Shown one piece after another: positions 36,237-45,470 of a DNA stretch of 64,000 bases. This DNA is from Deltaproteobacteria bacterium (GTDB taxonomy: Bacteria > Desulfobacterota > Binatia > UTPRO1): contig JACQEO010000026.1 of NCBI GenBank assembly GCA_016200545.1, forward strand, positions 1 to 64,000, in the 5' to 3' direction. The notes under the pieces are model-generated. The model did no database searches, was not told the origin of the DNA, and saw only the letters and a program-made list of their open reading frames with translations. The translations under genes and the position numbers were made by a program. The first letter of the stretch is position 1, and each line of letters begins with the position of its first letter.

Positions 36237-37381
36237 GGATCGCGCTCGTCCACAAGCGCTACGATCGTCTCGGCGGCGCGGAGGGTGATTGCTACGAGCT
36301 CTCGCACCGGCTCGCCGCGCGCGGTCACGACGTGCGCGTGGTCGTCGGCGAGTGCCGCGTGCCGGTTCCGCCCGGCGTGCGGGTGCAGCGGGTGCCGGTC
36401 GTGCGTACCGGTCAGCTCGCCAAGCTGCTGTCCTTCGCGGCGTTCGCACCGCGCGTCTGGCGCGCGCTCGACGCCGACGCCGTGATCGGCTTCGGACGTA
36501 CCGTCGGTCACGATCTCTTCCGCGCGAGCGGCGGCTGCCACCGGCGCTACCTCGCGCGCCTCGCGGCGGAAGAAGGCGGCATCGCCGGTGTCGTCCGCCG
36601 GCTGCGTCCATACCAGCGCGCCCTGCTCGCCCTCGAGCGTCGACAGTACGCTGCGGGCGGCTATCGAAAGATTCTCACCGTGTCGGCGCGGACGCGCGAC
36701 GAGATCCTCGCGACCTACCCGCACGTCCCGCCTGACGACGTGGTGATCGTGCGCTACGGCGTCGACGTGACGCGCTTCCATCCGAGCCGCCGCGAGCGTG
36801 AAGGTGCGGCCGTGCGTCGCGAGCTCGGCATCCCGCTCGAGCAGCCGGTCGTCCTCTGCATCGGCACCGGCTTCCGCCGCAAGGGCGTCGATCACCTGCT
36901 CGCGATCTGGGGCCGCGAGGCGCCCGCGGGCGCGGCGCTGGTCGTCGTCGGCGACGATCAGCACCTTGCCGCCTATCGTCGGCGGGCGCGCGCGGCGCGT
37001 GGCCTGGTCATCTTCACCGGACCGCGTACCGACGTCGAGCGCATGTACGCCGCCGCGGATCTCTTCACTCTGCCGTCGATGTTCGACGCCTTCGGCGTGG
37101 TCGTTCTCGAAGCGCTCGCGTCCGGACTGCCGGCCGTAGCCTCGCGCGACATCGGTGCCGCCGAGGTGCTGACCGGGCCGCTCGCGGAGCTCGTCGTCGA
37201 CGATCCGAACGACGAGGGCGCGCTCGCGGCCCGACTCGCGCATGGCCTCGATCCGACCCGACGCGCGGCGCTCGGTGCCGCGGCGCGCGTCGCCGCCGAG
37301 GCGGCGAGTCTCGAGGGCGCGGTCGGCGCCATCGAACACTGGTGCGCGGTGGTCGCCGCGGAGCGGGGCGGTGGGCGCTGA
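36233..37381 (+). CDS. LPS core glycosyltransferase WaaG-like (GT4)
   Basis: A 382-residue GT4 enzyme. The N-terminal IALVHKRYDRLGGAEGDCYE and the segment VIGFGRTVGHDLFRASGGCHRRYL match WaaG (LPS glucosyltransferase I). LCIGTGFRRKGVDHLL forms the start of the second Rossmann half and DAFGVVVLEALASGLP is the EX7E donor site. It probably adds the first hexose to heptose II. The start overlaps the previous stop by 4 bp, and its end overlaps the next kinase gene. Family is sure; exact sugar is not. Confidence 0.88.
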   Translation: MRIALVHKRYDRLGGAEGDCYELSHRLAARGHDVRVVVGECRVPVPPGVRVQRVPVVRTGQLAKLLSFAAFAPRVWRALDADAVIGFGRTVGHDLFRASGGCHRRYLARLAAEEGGIAGVVRRLRPYQRALLALERRQYAAGGYRKILTVSARTRDEILATYPHVPPDDVVIVRYGVDVTRFHPSRREREGAAVRRELGIPLEQPVVLCIGTGFRRKGVDHLLAIWGREAPAGAALVVVGDDQHLAAYRRRARAARGLVIFTGPRTDVERMYAAADLFTLPSMFDAFGVVVLEALASGLPAVASRDIGAAEVLTGPLAELVVDDPNDEGALAARLAHGLDPTRRAALGAAARVAAEAASLEGAVGAIEHWCAVVAAERGGGR

Positions 37382-38159
37382 GCGCCGCTATCGCGTACGC
37401 CGCGCGCGCACGCCGGTCGCCGAGGAACTGCGCGCCGTCGACGCCGTGCTCGCGCGCGCCGACACCCGCGTCCTCCAGGCGGGGAAGCGCACGACGGTCG
37501 GCGCGGTGACGAGCGGCGGCGCGGAGCTCGTACTCAAGCGCTTTCACGAGCGCACGCTGGCGCGCGTTCTTGAGACGATCGCGCTCGGCTCGGGGGCGGC
37601 GCGTGTCTGGCGAGGCGCCGCGCGTCTCGGCGCCGCCGGCTTCGAAGCGCCAGAGATTCTCGCCGTCCTCGAGCACCGCCGTCTCGGGCTGCCGCTGTGG
37701 AGCTGCGCGATCGCACGTCACGTCTCCGGACCAGCGCTCGACACGCTGTGGCGGACGCGCAGCGGTGCGGCGCGGCGGCGCCTGACGCTCGCCTTTGCGG
37801 ACTATCTGCGGCGCATGCACGCCGCCGGCATCTATGCGCAGGATTTGCGCGGCGCGAACGTGCTCGTACCGTCCGAGGATCCACCGCGGTTCGTCCTCGT
37901 GGACCTCGACCGCGTGCGGCACTACCGCCGACTCTCATGGCGGCGGCGGCGGAAGAACCTGGTGCAGGTGAAGCGCTCGGTCGGACGCGGAGCGTCGCTC
38001 CGCGACACGATCCACTTCCTCCGTCGCTATCTCGGGACGGCGGCGCCGGGTGTCGTGCGCCGCGCCGGGGCGGAGATCCTCCGCTTCGCCGCGATCAAGG
38101 ACGCCGAGTACGCACGCCGGCGGACCGCCGCGGCCGCCGTGCGCGTGCGGAGCGGCTGA
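37371..38159 (+). CDS. WaaP/Kdo-kinase-like LPS kinase
   Basis: A 262-residue protein kinase-fold enzyme. LVLKRFHERTL carries the probable ATP-binding Lys. The catalytic loop is AAGIYAQDLRGANVLV, with Asp, Arg and Asn in place, and the metal loop is FVLVDLDRVRHYRR. RRRKNLVQVKRSV is also seen in the kinase at 33949 (RRNLVQLNRIV). It is the third kinase of this type in the cluster. The start is GTG at 37371, 11 bp before the end of the glycosyltransferase gene. Likely target: heptose or Kdo hydroxyl of the inner core. Confidence 0.82.
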   Translation: MGAERRYRVRRARTPVAEELRAVDAVLARADTRVLQAGKRTTVGAVTSGGAELVLKRFHERTLARVLETIALGSGAARVWRGAARLGAAGFEAPEILAVLEHRRLGLPLWSCAIARHVSGPALDTLWRTRSGAARRRLTLAFADYLRRMHAAGIYAQDLRGANVLVPSEDPPRFVLVDLDRVRHYRRLSWRRRRKNLVQVKRSVGRGASLRDTIHFLRRYLGTAAPGVVRRAGAEILRFAAIKDAEYARRRTAAAAVRVRSG

Positions 38160-38969
38160 GTGTCCACGCGCGAGCCACTGTCGTGCACGATCATCTGCTA
38201 CGACGAGGAGGAGGGCATCCGCGCCGCGCTCGAGAGCGTGAAGTGGTGCGACGAGATCGTCGTCGTCGACTCGTTCTCGACCGACCGCACGGTGGAGATC
38301 TGTCGCGAGTACACCGATCGCATCTACCAGCGACCGTGGCCGGGTTTCGTCGAGCAGAAGGCGTTTGCGCTCGAACAAACGCGCTGCCCGTGGGTCCTCA
38401 ACCTCGATGCCGATGAGCGCGTCTCGCCGGAGCTGCGGCGTGAGATCGAGGATGTCTTGCGACGCCCGGACGCCGACGGCTACTATGTGCCACGGCTGGT
38501 CTACTATCTCGGCCGCTGGTGGCGGCGCGGCGGCTGGTATCCGGACTATCGCCTGCGACTCTTCCGGCGCGAGCGAGTCGTCTGGGGCGGCATCGATCCC
38601 CACGAGAAGGTGATCTTGCACGGGCGCAGCCGGCGCCTGCGCGGCCCGCTCCTGCACTACACGTATCGCGACATCGCCGATCACCTGGCGACGATCAACG
38701 GCTTCAGCGGCGTCGCGGCGCGCGAGCTCCTGCTGCGTGGGCGCGAAGCCTGGTGGTCGGATCTCGTCGTGCGCCCGTTGTGGCGGCTCTTCCGCTTCTA
38801 CGTGCTGCGCTACGGCTTCACGCAGGGGCTCGCCGGGCTCTTCGTCGCCCAGTCCGCGGCATTCTACGTTTTCGCACGCTACGCCAAGCTGTGGGAGGCG
38901 TTCGATGCCGAGCGACGTCGCCGCGCACGCGCCGAATCCGCCGGAGTGTCTGCCGATGCCGCGGGATGA
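38160..38969 (+). CDS. WaaE/KdtX-like LPS core glycosyltransferase (GT2)
   Basis: A 269-residue GT2 enzyme. The donor-binding N-terminus has SCTIICYDEEEGIRAALESV and EIVVVDSFSTDRTVEI, and the DxD is in LNLDADERVSPELR. The later region YPDYRLRLFRRERVVWGG and the C-terminal FYVLRYGFTQGLAG...AFYVFARYAKLWE match the WaaE beta-1,4-glucosyltransferase family, which decorates inner-core heptose. GTG start directly after the kinase stop. Its C-terminus is the intact counterpart of the degenerate domain in the fusion gene at 30159. Confidence 0.88.
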   Translation: MSTREPLSCTIICYDEEEGIRAALESVKWCDEIVVVDSFSTDRTVEICREYTDRIYQRPWPGFVEQKAFALEQTRCPWVLNLDADERVSPELRREIEDVLRRPDADGYYVPRLVYYLGRWWRRGGWYPDYRLRLFRRERVVWGGIDPHEKVILHGRSRRLRGPLLHYTYRDIADHLATINGFSGVAARELLLRGREAWWSDLVVRPLWRLFRFYVLRYGFTQGLAGLFVAQSAAFYVFARYAKLWEAFDAERRRRARAESAGVSADAAG

Positions 38970-40074
38970 CGACGTACCGCTGGTGATTCTCCACGTCGAC
39001 CCCGAGCTCGGCGTGGGGGGAGGCGAGGCGCAGGTGCTCGGCCTCGTGCGCCACCTTGCCGCCGCCGGCGATCGACAAGTCGTCGCCGCTGACCCGCGCG
39101 GCGCGCTCGCCGGCGCTGCGGCGGCGCTCGGTATAGCGGTCGTACCGCTCCGCATCCGCAATCACGCGGACGTGCTCGCGGGCCGACGCCTGGCGCGATT
39201 GCTGGCCTCGGAACGCTATGACATTGTGCATTTTCACACAGCGCGCGCCCATGCGATGAGCGCCTTCCTCGGGCGGTCACCCGCCCGGCGGGTGGTGACG
39301 CGGCGCATGGACTATCCGCTGCGCGGCGGGCGCTACGCGCGCTGGCTCTACAATCGCGGGGCGGACGCGGTGGTGGCGATCTCGGAGGGGGTGCGGACGG
39401 CGTTGGTGGCGAGCGGGGTGCGGCCCGAGCGTATCGCGGTCGTCCCGAGCGGTGTCGACATCGAGCGCTTCGCCGCGGCCGCCGACCGGCGCGACCCCGA
39501 GCGCACGCGGCTCGGCCTGCGGGCGGGTGAGTTCGTAGTGGCGATCGTCGGCGCTCTGGAAGATCGGAAGGGACACGCGACCCTGCTCGAGGCTGTCGCT
39601 CTCGTGCGGGAGCCCGAGGTGCGTCTCCTCTGCGCCGGCACCGGTTCCTTGGCGGACGCGCTGGCGGGGCAATGCGACGCGCTCGGGCTCGGCGAGCGCG
39701 TGCGCTTTCTCGGTCGCGTGGAGGACGTCCCGGGACTGCTGGCGGCGGTCGACGCGGTGGCGATGCCGTCGCGTCACGAGGGGCTCGGTGTCGCCGCGCT
39801 CGAAGCGATGGCGGCTGGGCGTCCGCTGGTCGCGTCGCGCGTCGGCGGGCTCCCGGAGGTGGTGGGAGACGAGGGCGGTCTACTCGTCGAGCCCGGCGAT
39901 GTCGCCGGGCTCGCGGCGGCGATCGCGCGACTGGCGCGTGACCCCGAGACGGCGCGTGCGCTCGGCGCGGCCGGACGAGCACGCGCGGCGTCGCGCTTCA
40001 CGCTCGCGGCGATGGCGCGGGGCACACGCGCCGTCTACCGTCGACTCATGTCCGTGAGCGCCGGGCCCGCGTGA
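38956..40074 (+). CDS. glycosyltransferase family 4 enzyme
   Basis: A 372-residue GT4 enzyme. The N-terminal ILHVDPELGVGGGEAQVLGL carries the glycine-rich donor loop, VVPSGVDIERFA and IVGALEDRKGHATLLEAV follow, and PSRHEGLGVAALEAMAAGRP is the EX7E motif. It overlaps the upstream gene by 14 bp if ATG 38956 is used; an ATG at 38905 would lengthen it. Its role in core or O-chain synthesis is inferred from position. Acceptor and sugar unknown. Confidence 0.86.
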   Translation: MPRDDDVPLVILHVDPELGVGGGEAQVLGLVRHLAAAGDRQVVAADPRGALAGAAAALGIAVVPLRIRNHADVLAGRRLARLLASERYDIVHFHTARAHAMSAFLGRSPARRVVTRRMDYPLRGGRYARWLYNRGADAVVAISEGVRTALVASGVRPERIAVVPSGVDIERFAAAADRRDPERTRLGLRAGEFVVAIVGALEDRKGHATLLEAVALVREPEVRLLCAGTGSLADALAGQCDALGLGERVRFLGRVEDVPGLLAAVDAVAMPSRHEGLGVAALEAMAAGRPLVASRVGGLPEVVGDEGGLLVEPGDVAGLAAAIARLARDPETARALGAAGRARAASRFTLAAMARGTRAVYRRLMSVSAGPA

Positions 40075-41063
40075 TGACCACGACCGCACGACTGCGAGGC
40101 CTGGTGCGCCGTTTCGCGGGGACTCGCGTCCTCGTGATCGGCGATCTGATGCTCGATCAGTTCGTCTGGGGCGACGTCAGCCGGATCTCGCCCGAGGCGC
40201 CGGTGCCGATCGTGCGCGTGCGGCGGCAGGAAGCGCGACCGGGCGGCGCCGGCAACGTGGTGAGCAACGTGGTTGCGCTCGGCGGGCGTGCCGACGCCTG
40301 CGGCTTCGTCGGACGCGACACCGCCGGACGCGCGCTGCTCGCGGCGCTCGCGGCCGCCGGGGGCGGCCTCGCCGGCGTGATCGCGAGCGCGGCGGTCTCG
40401 ACGACGTCGAAGACACGCGTGATCGCGCACCAGCAGCAGGTGGTGCGCTTCGATCACGACGGCGATCATGCCGCGACCCCATCGCCTCTGGCGCGCCGGC
40501 TGCGGACCTGGATCGAGCGCCATGCGCGGCGCTTTGCGGTCATCGTCGTCTCCGACTACGGGAAGGGCGTCGTCACGCCCGAGCTCCTCGTCGAGTTGGC
40601 GCGCTTGCGTGCCCGCCACCGCTTCGCGTACGTCATCGATCCGAAGCGGCCGAATTTCCCACACTACCGTGGAGCGAGCCTGGTGAAGCCCAATCTCCTC
40701 GAGGCAAGCGGCGCCGCCGGCGTCGAGATCGACGACCGCCCGAGTCTCGTCCAGGCGGGCCGGCGCCTGCTCGAGCGCTGGCAGGCCGACTCGATCCTGA
40801 TCTCGCACGGCGAGGCCGGGATGACGCTCTTCAAGCCCGGAGCGCGGGCGCAGCACTTCCCGACCGCCGCGCAGGAGGTCTACGACGTGACCGGCGCGGG
40901 GGACACCGTGCTGGCGACGTGCGCCCTCGCGCTCGCCGTCGGCGGCAGCTTCGAGGAGGCTGCCATTCTCGCCAATCATGCAGCGGGCGTCGTCGTCGGC
41001 AAGGTCGGTACCGCGACCGTGACCGCGCGCGAGCTTACGCGCGCGCTCGGCGCGCGCCGCTGA
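40074..41063 (+). CDS. hldA: D-glycero-beta-D-manno-heptose-7-phosphate kinase HldA
   Basis: A 329-residue ribokinase-family enzyme. It starts with VLVIGDLMLDQFVWGDVSRISPE, has ARPGGAGNVVSNVVALGG and the C-terminal catalytic EVYDVTGAGDTVLATCALAL with its Asp base. Phosphorylates heptose-7-phosphate at C1. In E. coli the same activity is the N-terminal half of HldE; here the nucleotidyltransferase half is a separate gene (hldC, 45471). A GTG one codon earlier is possible. The ATG shares one base with the preceding stop (TGATG). Confidence 0.94.
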   Translation: MTTTARLRGLVRRFAGTRVLVIGDLMLDQFVWGDVSRISPEAPVPIVRVRRQEARPGGAGNVVSNVVALGGRADACGFVGRDTAGRALLAALAAAGGGLAGVIASAAVSTTSKTRVIAHQQQVVRFDHDGDHAATPSPLARRLRTWIERHARRFAVIVVSDYGKGVVTPELLVELARLRARHRFAYVIDPKRPNFPHYRGASLVKPNLLEASGAAGVEIDDRPSLVQAGRRLLERWQADSILISHGEAGMTLFKPGARAQHFPTAAQEVYDVTGAGDTVLATCALALAVGGSFEEAAILANHAAGVVVGKVGTATVTARELTRALGARR

Positions 41064-41068
41064 CGGCG

Positions 41069-41959
41069 ATGGCGGTACGCGTGAGGTTGCGATCGATGAC
41101 CGGCTACGGCAGCGCCGCGGCGCCGATTCCCGGCGGGCGCGTCACCATCGAGGTGCGGTCGGTGAACCAGCGCTTCCTCGACGTGCGGGTGACGGCGCCG
41201 CGCGAGTACGGGCCATGGGAAGCGGAGTGCCGCGAAACGGTGCGCGCTCACGTCGCGCGCGGGCGGGTCGAGGTGCACGTGAGCCGCGGCGCGCCGCCGA
41301 TCGCACGCACGCACGTCGTCCTGAACCCCGCCGCGGCGCGCGAGCACGCGGCGGCATGGCGGCGTCTGATGCACGAGCTCGGGCTTCCCGGTCCCCTCGA
41401 GCCGAGCCTCTTTCGCACGCCGGAGATCTTTCAGACCGTCGAGATGGCCAGCGACGTCCGCCCGGAGTTCCCCGGTGCCACGCGCGCGCTCCGGCTGGCG
41501 CTGGTGCGCTTCGATCGCGAGCGCCGGCGCGAAGGGGCAAACCTCCATCGCGACATGCGCGCCCGCATCGATCGGCTGGCGGCGATCGAGCGTAGCGTCC
41601 GGCGCCACGCTGCGACGACGCTTCGCGACGTGCAGGCGAAGCTCGCCGAGCGCATGGAATGCCTGTTGCAGGGTAGCGAGGTCGATCTCGCCCGGGTGGC
41701 GCAGGAGGCGGCGTTGGTCGCCGACCGCGCCGACGTGACCGAGGAGATGGTGCGGCTCGCGAGCCACCTCTCGGCGCTGCGTGGCATGCTCGGAGCGCGC
41801 GAGCCGGTGGGGAAGCAGATCGAGTTCTTGCTCCAGGAGGCGCATCGCGAGATCAACACCATCGGCTCGAAGATCAACAACCTCGCGGTGACGCAGCTGG
41901 TGGTCGAGGCCAAGGGCGAGGTGGAGCGCCTCCGCGAGCAGGTGCAGAACGTCGAGTGA
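41069..41959 (+). CDS. yicC: YicC-family endoribonuclease
   Basis: A 296-residue YicC/YloC protein. The N-terminal RSMTGYGSAAAPIPGG and VEVRSVNQRFLDVRV are the family start. The C-terminal DUF1732 segment has KQIEFLLQEAHREINTIGSK and VVEAKGEVERLREQVQNVE. Members are RNA endonucleases acting on small RNAs and mRNAs. It is followed by gmk 16 bp downstream, a conserved pairing. ATG 41069 is used; ATG 41096 (MTGYG) would also give a plausible start. Confidence 0.92.
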   Translation: MAVRVRLRSMTGYGSAAAPIPGGRVTIEVRSVNQRFLDVRVTAPREYGPWEAECRETVRAHVARGRVEVHVSRGAPPIARTHVVLNPAAAREHAAAWRRLMHELGLPGPLEPSLFRTPEIFQTVEMASDVRPEFPGATRALRLALVRFDRERRREGANLHRDMRARIDRLAAIERSVRRHAATTLRDVQAKLAERMECLLQGSEVDLARVAQEAALVADRADVTEEMVRLASHLSALRGMLGAREPVGKQIEFLLQEAHREINTIGSKINNLAVTQLVVEAKGEVERLREQVQNVE

Positions 41960-41975
41960 TTCTCTAGAATCCAGC

Positions 41976-42593
41976 ATGCGTGCCGATTTCGCGTTCGAGC
42001 GTCACGGGATCGTGTTCATCGTCTCCGGGCCGTCGGGAGCCGGGAAGAGCACGCTCGTCGACGCCCTCCTGGCGCGGGTTCGCGACCTCACGCTTTCGAT
42101 CTCGTGTACGACGCGCGCACCACGGGCCGGCGAACGCCACGGACGAGAGTATCACTTCGTCGATCGCGACGAGTTCACGCGGCAGCGCGACGCGCACGAG
42201 TTCGCGGAGTGGGCCGAGGTGCACGGGTCGCTCTACGGCACGATCCGCCGGCCGCTCGACGACGCCGTCGCCGACGGCACCGACATGCTGCTCGACATCG
42301 ACGTGCAGGGCGCGCGCCACCTCAAGCGCAGCTATCGGGAGGCGGCGGTGGCGGTGATGGTGTTTCCCCCCTCCTGGGACGAGCTCGAGCGGCGGCTGCG
42401 CGCCCGCCGCACCGAGGACGATGCGACCGTCGTGCGGCGCCTCACACGCGCGCGTGAGGAGGCGGCGGCGCTCGGCGAGTACGATTACTGGCTCGTGAAC
42501 CGCGACGTCGAGCAGTCGGTGGCACGGCTCGAGTCGATCGTCGTCGCCGAACGCGCCAAAGTCGCGCGCATCGTCGTCGAGGGTCCGTCGTGA
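41976..42593 (+). CDS. gmk: guanylate kinase
   Basis: A 205-residue kinase that converts GMP to GDP. It has the P-loop VSGPSGAGKSTLVDAL, TTRAPRAGERHGREYHFVD for GMP binding, AEVHGSLYGT and LLDIDVQGARHLK. Length and motifs are standard. The gap before it contains GATTCT-ct-AGAATC (41958-41971), a short dyad overlapping the yicC stop. relA/spoT follows after 16 bp; rpoZ, which often lies between them, is absent. Confidence 0.96.
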   Translation: MRADFAFERHGIVFIVSGPSGAGKSTLVDALLARVRDLTLSISCTTRAPRAGERHGREYHFVDRDEFTRQRDAHEFAEWAEVHGSLYGTIRRPLDDAVADGTDMLLDIDVQGARHLKRSYREAAVAVMVFPPSWDELERRLRARRTEDDATVVRRLTRAREEAAALGEYDYWLVNRDVEQSVARLESIVVAERAKVARIVVEGPS

Positions 42594-42609
42594 GCTCGGA
42601 GCGTGCCCG

Positions 42610-44760
42610 ATGAACCTCAACGACTTGATCGCGAAGGTGCGCGACTACAACCCGGCGGCGGACGTCTCCACGTTGCAGCGTGCCTACGACTTCTCCGCCG
42701 ACGTGCATCGCGGCCAGAAACGCAAGTCTGGCGAGCCGTACCTCGTCCACCCGCTCGAGGTCGCCGGGATCATCGCCGACCTCCGCCTCGACGTGCCGAG
42801 CGTCGCCACCGGCCTCCTGCACGACACCGTCGAAGACACGCTGACGACGCTCGAGCAGGTACAGAGCGTCTTCGGCGGCGAGATCGCGACGCTCGTCGAC
42901 GGCGTCACCAAGATCGGCCAGATCAACTTCACCAGCCGTGCCGAGCGCCAGGCGGAGAACTTCCGCAAGATGATCATCGCGATGGCGCGCGACATCCGCG
43001 TGATCCTCATCAAGCTCGCCGATCGCACGCACAACATGCGGACGCTGTCGCACCTTCCCCCGGAGCGTCAGAGCGAGATCTCGCAGGAGACGCTCGACGT
43101 GTACGCGCCGCTCGCGCACCGGCTCGGCATCTACTGGATCAAGAGCGAGCTCGAGGACGCCGCGCTGCGCTACCTGCACCCCGAGGTCTACTACCAGCTG
43201 AAGCGCAACGTCGCGAAGAAGCGCGTCGAGCGCGAGGAGTACATCAAGGGCGTCATCACGGTGTTGACCAAGAAGCTCGAGGAGGCAGGGATCGAGGCTG
43301 GGGTCACCGGACGGCCGAAGCACTTCTTCTCGATCTACCAGAAGATGCAGAGCCAGAACCTGCTCTACGACCAGATCTACGACCTGGTCGCCTTCCGCAT
43401 CCTCGTGGATTCAGCGCGCGAGTGTTACGAGGCGCTCGGCGTCGTGCACCAGCACTGGAAGCCCATTCCGGGGCGGTTCCGCGACTACGTCGCGATGCCG
43501 AAGGCCAACATGTACCAATCGCTCCATACCACCGTGATCGGCCCCTTCGGCGAGCGCATGGAGGTGCAGATCCGGACGCCCGAGATGCACCGGGTCGCGG
43601 AAGCGGGCGTGGCCTCGCACTGGCGCTACAAGGGTCAGAACGACGCCGGCGGTCCGGAGGAGATCCAACGCTTCGCATGGCTCCGCCAGATCCTCGAGTG
43701 GCAGCAGCATCTCGAGGATCCGCAGGAGTTCATGCGCTCGGTGAAGGAGGACCTCTTCAGCGAGGAGGTGTTCGCCTTCACGCCGAAGGGCGACCTCTTC
43801 AACTTCCCGCAGGGCGCGAGCGTCATCGACTTCGCCTATCGCGTCCACTCGCAGGTAGGCGAGCATTGCGCGGGGGCGCGCATCAACGGCAAGCTCGTGC
43901 CGCTCAAGTACCAGCTGCAGAGCGGCGACACCGTCGAGATCATCACCACGACGCGACAGACGCCGAGCAAGGACTGGCTGAAGCTCGTCAAGACGGGACG
44001 CGCCAAGGAGCGCATCCGGAGCTGGATCAAAACACAACAACGCCGGCGCAGCCTCGAGGTCGGCACCGAGATCCTCGGTCGCGACCTCGCGCGGTATCGC
44101 CTCGAGCTCTCCAAGCTGCGCAAGGGCGGCGAGCTTGCGGCGGCCGTCCGCGACCTCGGGTTCAAGGACGAAGAGTCGCTGATCGCCGCGATCGGGTACG
44201 GGCGCCTGCCGACGCAGCAGCTGATCGCGAAGCTGGTGCCGGCGAACGAGCTCGATGAACGGCGCGAGAAAGGGGAGGGCGCGCTCCAGAAGCTCTTCCG
44301 TCTCGTCGGGCGACAGTCGAAGGGCGGTGTCCGCGTGAGCGGCGTCGACGACGTCATGGTGCGCTTCGGTCGTTGCTGCAATCCGCTACCGGGCGAACGC
44401 ATCGTCGGATTCATCACCCGCGGCCGCGGCGTGACGGTGCACGCGATCGACTGCCTGCGCGTCATGGAGAGCGATCCGCAGCGGCGCGTCGAGGTCGAGT
44501 GGGACACCGTGCCCGGCCACTTCCGTGCGGTGGCGATCGAGGTGATCGGTATCGATTCGCCCGGCCTCCTCGCCGCCATGAGCCGTGCGATCGCCTCGGC
44601 GGGCGTCAACATCACCGGGGCCCAGGTGCGGACGGTGCCCGACAAGCGGGCGCTCAACACCTTCGAGGTGATGGTCGACAACGTCGACGCGTTGAACCGG
44701 GTGATGCGCGGACTCGGCAAGGTGAAGGGCGTGATGAAGGTCTCGCGGGTGCGCGTATGA
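42610..44760 (+). CDS. spoT: bifunctional (p)ppGpp synthetase/hydrolase RelA/SpoT
   Basis: A 716-residue Rel protein. The hydrolase HD domain includes GEPYLVHPLEVAGIIADL and GLLHDTVEDT. The synthetase domain (about 230-340) has YDLVAFRILVDSA and SLHTTVIGPFGERMEVQIRT. A TGS domain follows (VFAFTPKGDLFNFPQGASVIDFAYRVH cut short here) and a C-terminal ACT domain ends the protein. An intact HD motif suggests it can also degrade (p)ppGpp. Only one such gene is in the window. It lies between gmk and ridA and controls the stringent response. Confidence 0.95.
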   Translation: MNLNDLIAKVRDYNPAADVSTLQRAYDFSADVHRGQKRKSGEPYLVHPLEVAGIIADLRLDVPSVATGLLHDTVEDTLTTLEQVQSVFGGEIATLVDGVTKIGQINFTSRAERQAENFRKMIIAMARDIRVILIKLADRTHNMRTLSHLPPERQSEISQETLDVYAPLAHRLGIYWIKSELEDAALRYLHPEVYYQLKRNVAKKRVEREEYIKGVITVLTKKLEEAGIEAGVTGRPKHFFSIYQKMQSQNLLYDQIYDLVAFRILVDSARECYEALGVVHQHWKPIPGRFRDYVAMPKANMYQSLHTTVIGPFGERMEVQIRTPEMHRVAEAGVASHWRYKGQNDAGGPEEIQRFAWLRQILEWQQHLEDPQEFMRSVKEDLFSEEVFAFTPKGDLFNFPQGASVIDFAYRVHSQVGEHCAGARINGKLVPLKYQLQSGDTVEIITTTRQTPSKDWLKLVKTGRAKERIRSWIKTQQRRRSLEVGTEILGRDLARYRLELSKLRKGGELAAAVRDLGFKDEESLIAAIGYGRLPTQQLIAKLVPANELDERREKGEGALQKLFRLVGRQSKGGVRVSGVDDVMVRFGRCCNPLPGERIVGFITRGRGVTVHAIDCLRVMESDPQRRVEVEWDTVPGHFRAVAIEVIGIDSPGLLAAMSRAIASAGVNITGAQVRTVPDKRALNTFEVMVDNVDALNRVMRGLGKVKGVMKVSRVRV

Positions 44761-44794
44761 GTGAAGGGCGCCGTCGCGTGTCGCAGGGAGGACG

Positions 44795-45190
44795 ATGAGC
44801 GGCACGCGCATCATCGCGACCGATGCGGCGCCGCGGGCAATCGGCCCCTACTCGCAAGCGGTGGCGGCGGGCGGTCTCGTCTTCTGCTCTGGACAGATCG
44901 CCCTCGACCCGGCGACCGGGAGCCTCGTCGGCGGCACCATTGCGGACGAGACACGGCGCGTGCTCGAGAACCTGCGCGCGGTGCTGGCAGCTGCCGGCCT
45001 CGAGCTCGCGACCGTGGTGCGGACGACGGTGTATCTCACGAACCTGTCCGACTTCCCGGTGGTGAATCAGGTGTACGCGGAGTTCTTCCCGCCGCCGAGC
45101 CCGGCGCGCTCAACGGTACAGGTGGCGGCGCTGCCGCGCGACGCGCGCGTCGAGATCGACGCCATCGCCGTCGCCGCCGCGGAGCGCTAA
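44795..45190 (+). CDS. ridA: RidA family enamine/imine deaminase
   Basis: A 131-residue YjgF/RidA protein. It shows [40 protein letters not shown] and the substrate-binding Arg in [19 protein letters not shown] with the terminal Glu. It clears 2-aminoacrylate-type enamines made by PLP enzymes. A clear GGGAGG ribosome binding site precedes the ATG. It converges with rpmB, whose stop overlaps by 4 bp. Confidence 0.94.
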   Translation: MSGTRIIATDAAPRAIGPYSQAVAAGGLVFCSGQIALDPATGSLVGGTIADETRRVLENLRAVLAAAGLELATVVRTTVYLTNLSDFPVVNQVYAEFFPPPSPARSTVQVAALPRDARVEIDAIAVAAAER

Positions 45191-45378
45191 GCGGCTTTCA
45201 GCACTTTGCCGCTGCGGATGCAGCGCGTGCAGGCGAGAAGATGCTTCACGCCGCCGCCCACCTTGGCACGCACCCGCTGCAGATTCGGCTTCCACCGGCG
45301 CCGCGAGCGATTGTTCGCGTGGCTGACGGTGTTTCCCGTCGACGGGCCCTTGCCACAGATGTCACACGTGCGTGCCAT
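45187..45378 (-). CDS. rpmB: 50S ribosomal protein L28
   Basis: A 63-residue ribosomal protein. [20 protein letters not shown] opens with a CxxC pair, [16 protein letters not shown] is the conserved basic core, and the second pair [12 protein letters not shown] completes a likely zinc ribbon (a C+ paralogue). It is alone on the minus strand here, without rpmG. It converges with ridA. The sequence between its start and hldC (45379-45470) holds no gene. Confidence 0.95.
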   Translation of the reverse strand: MARTCDICGKGPSTGNTVSHANNRSRRRWKPNLQRVRAKVGGGVKHLLACTRCIRSGKVLKAA

Positions 45379-45470
45379 TTACCGACCCCCTTCGCGCGAA
45401 ACGTTGTGGGTAGCACAGCGGATGGCACCCGGCAAATCCAATCCGGGTTGCTCCCTCTCCGACGAGAGCA

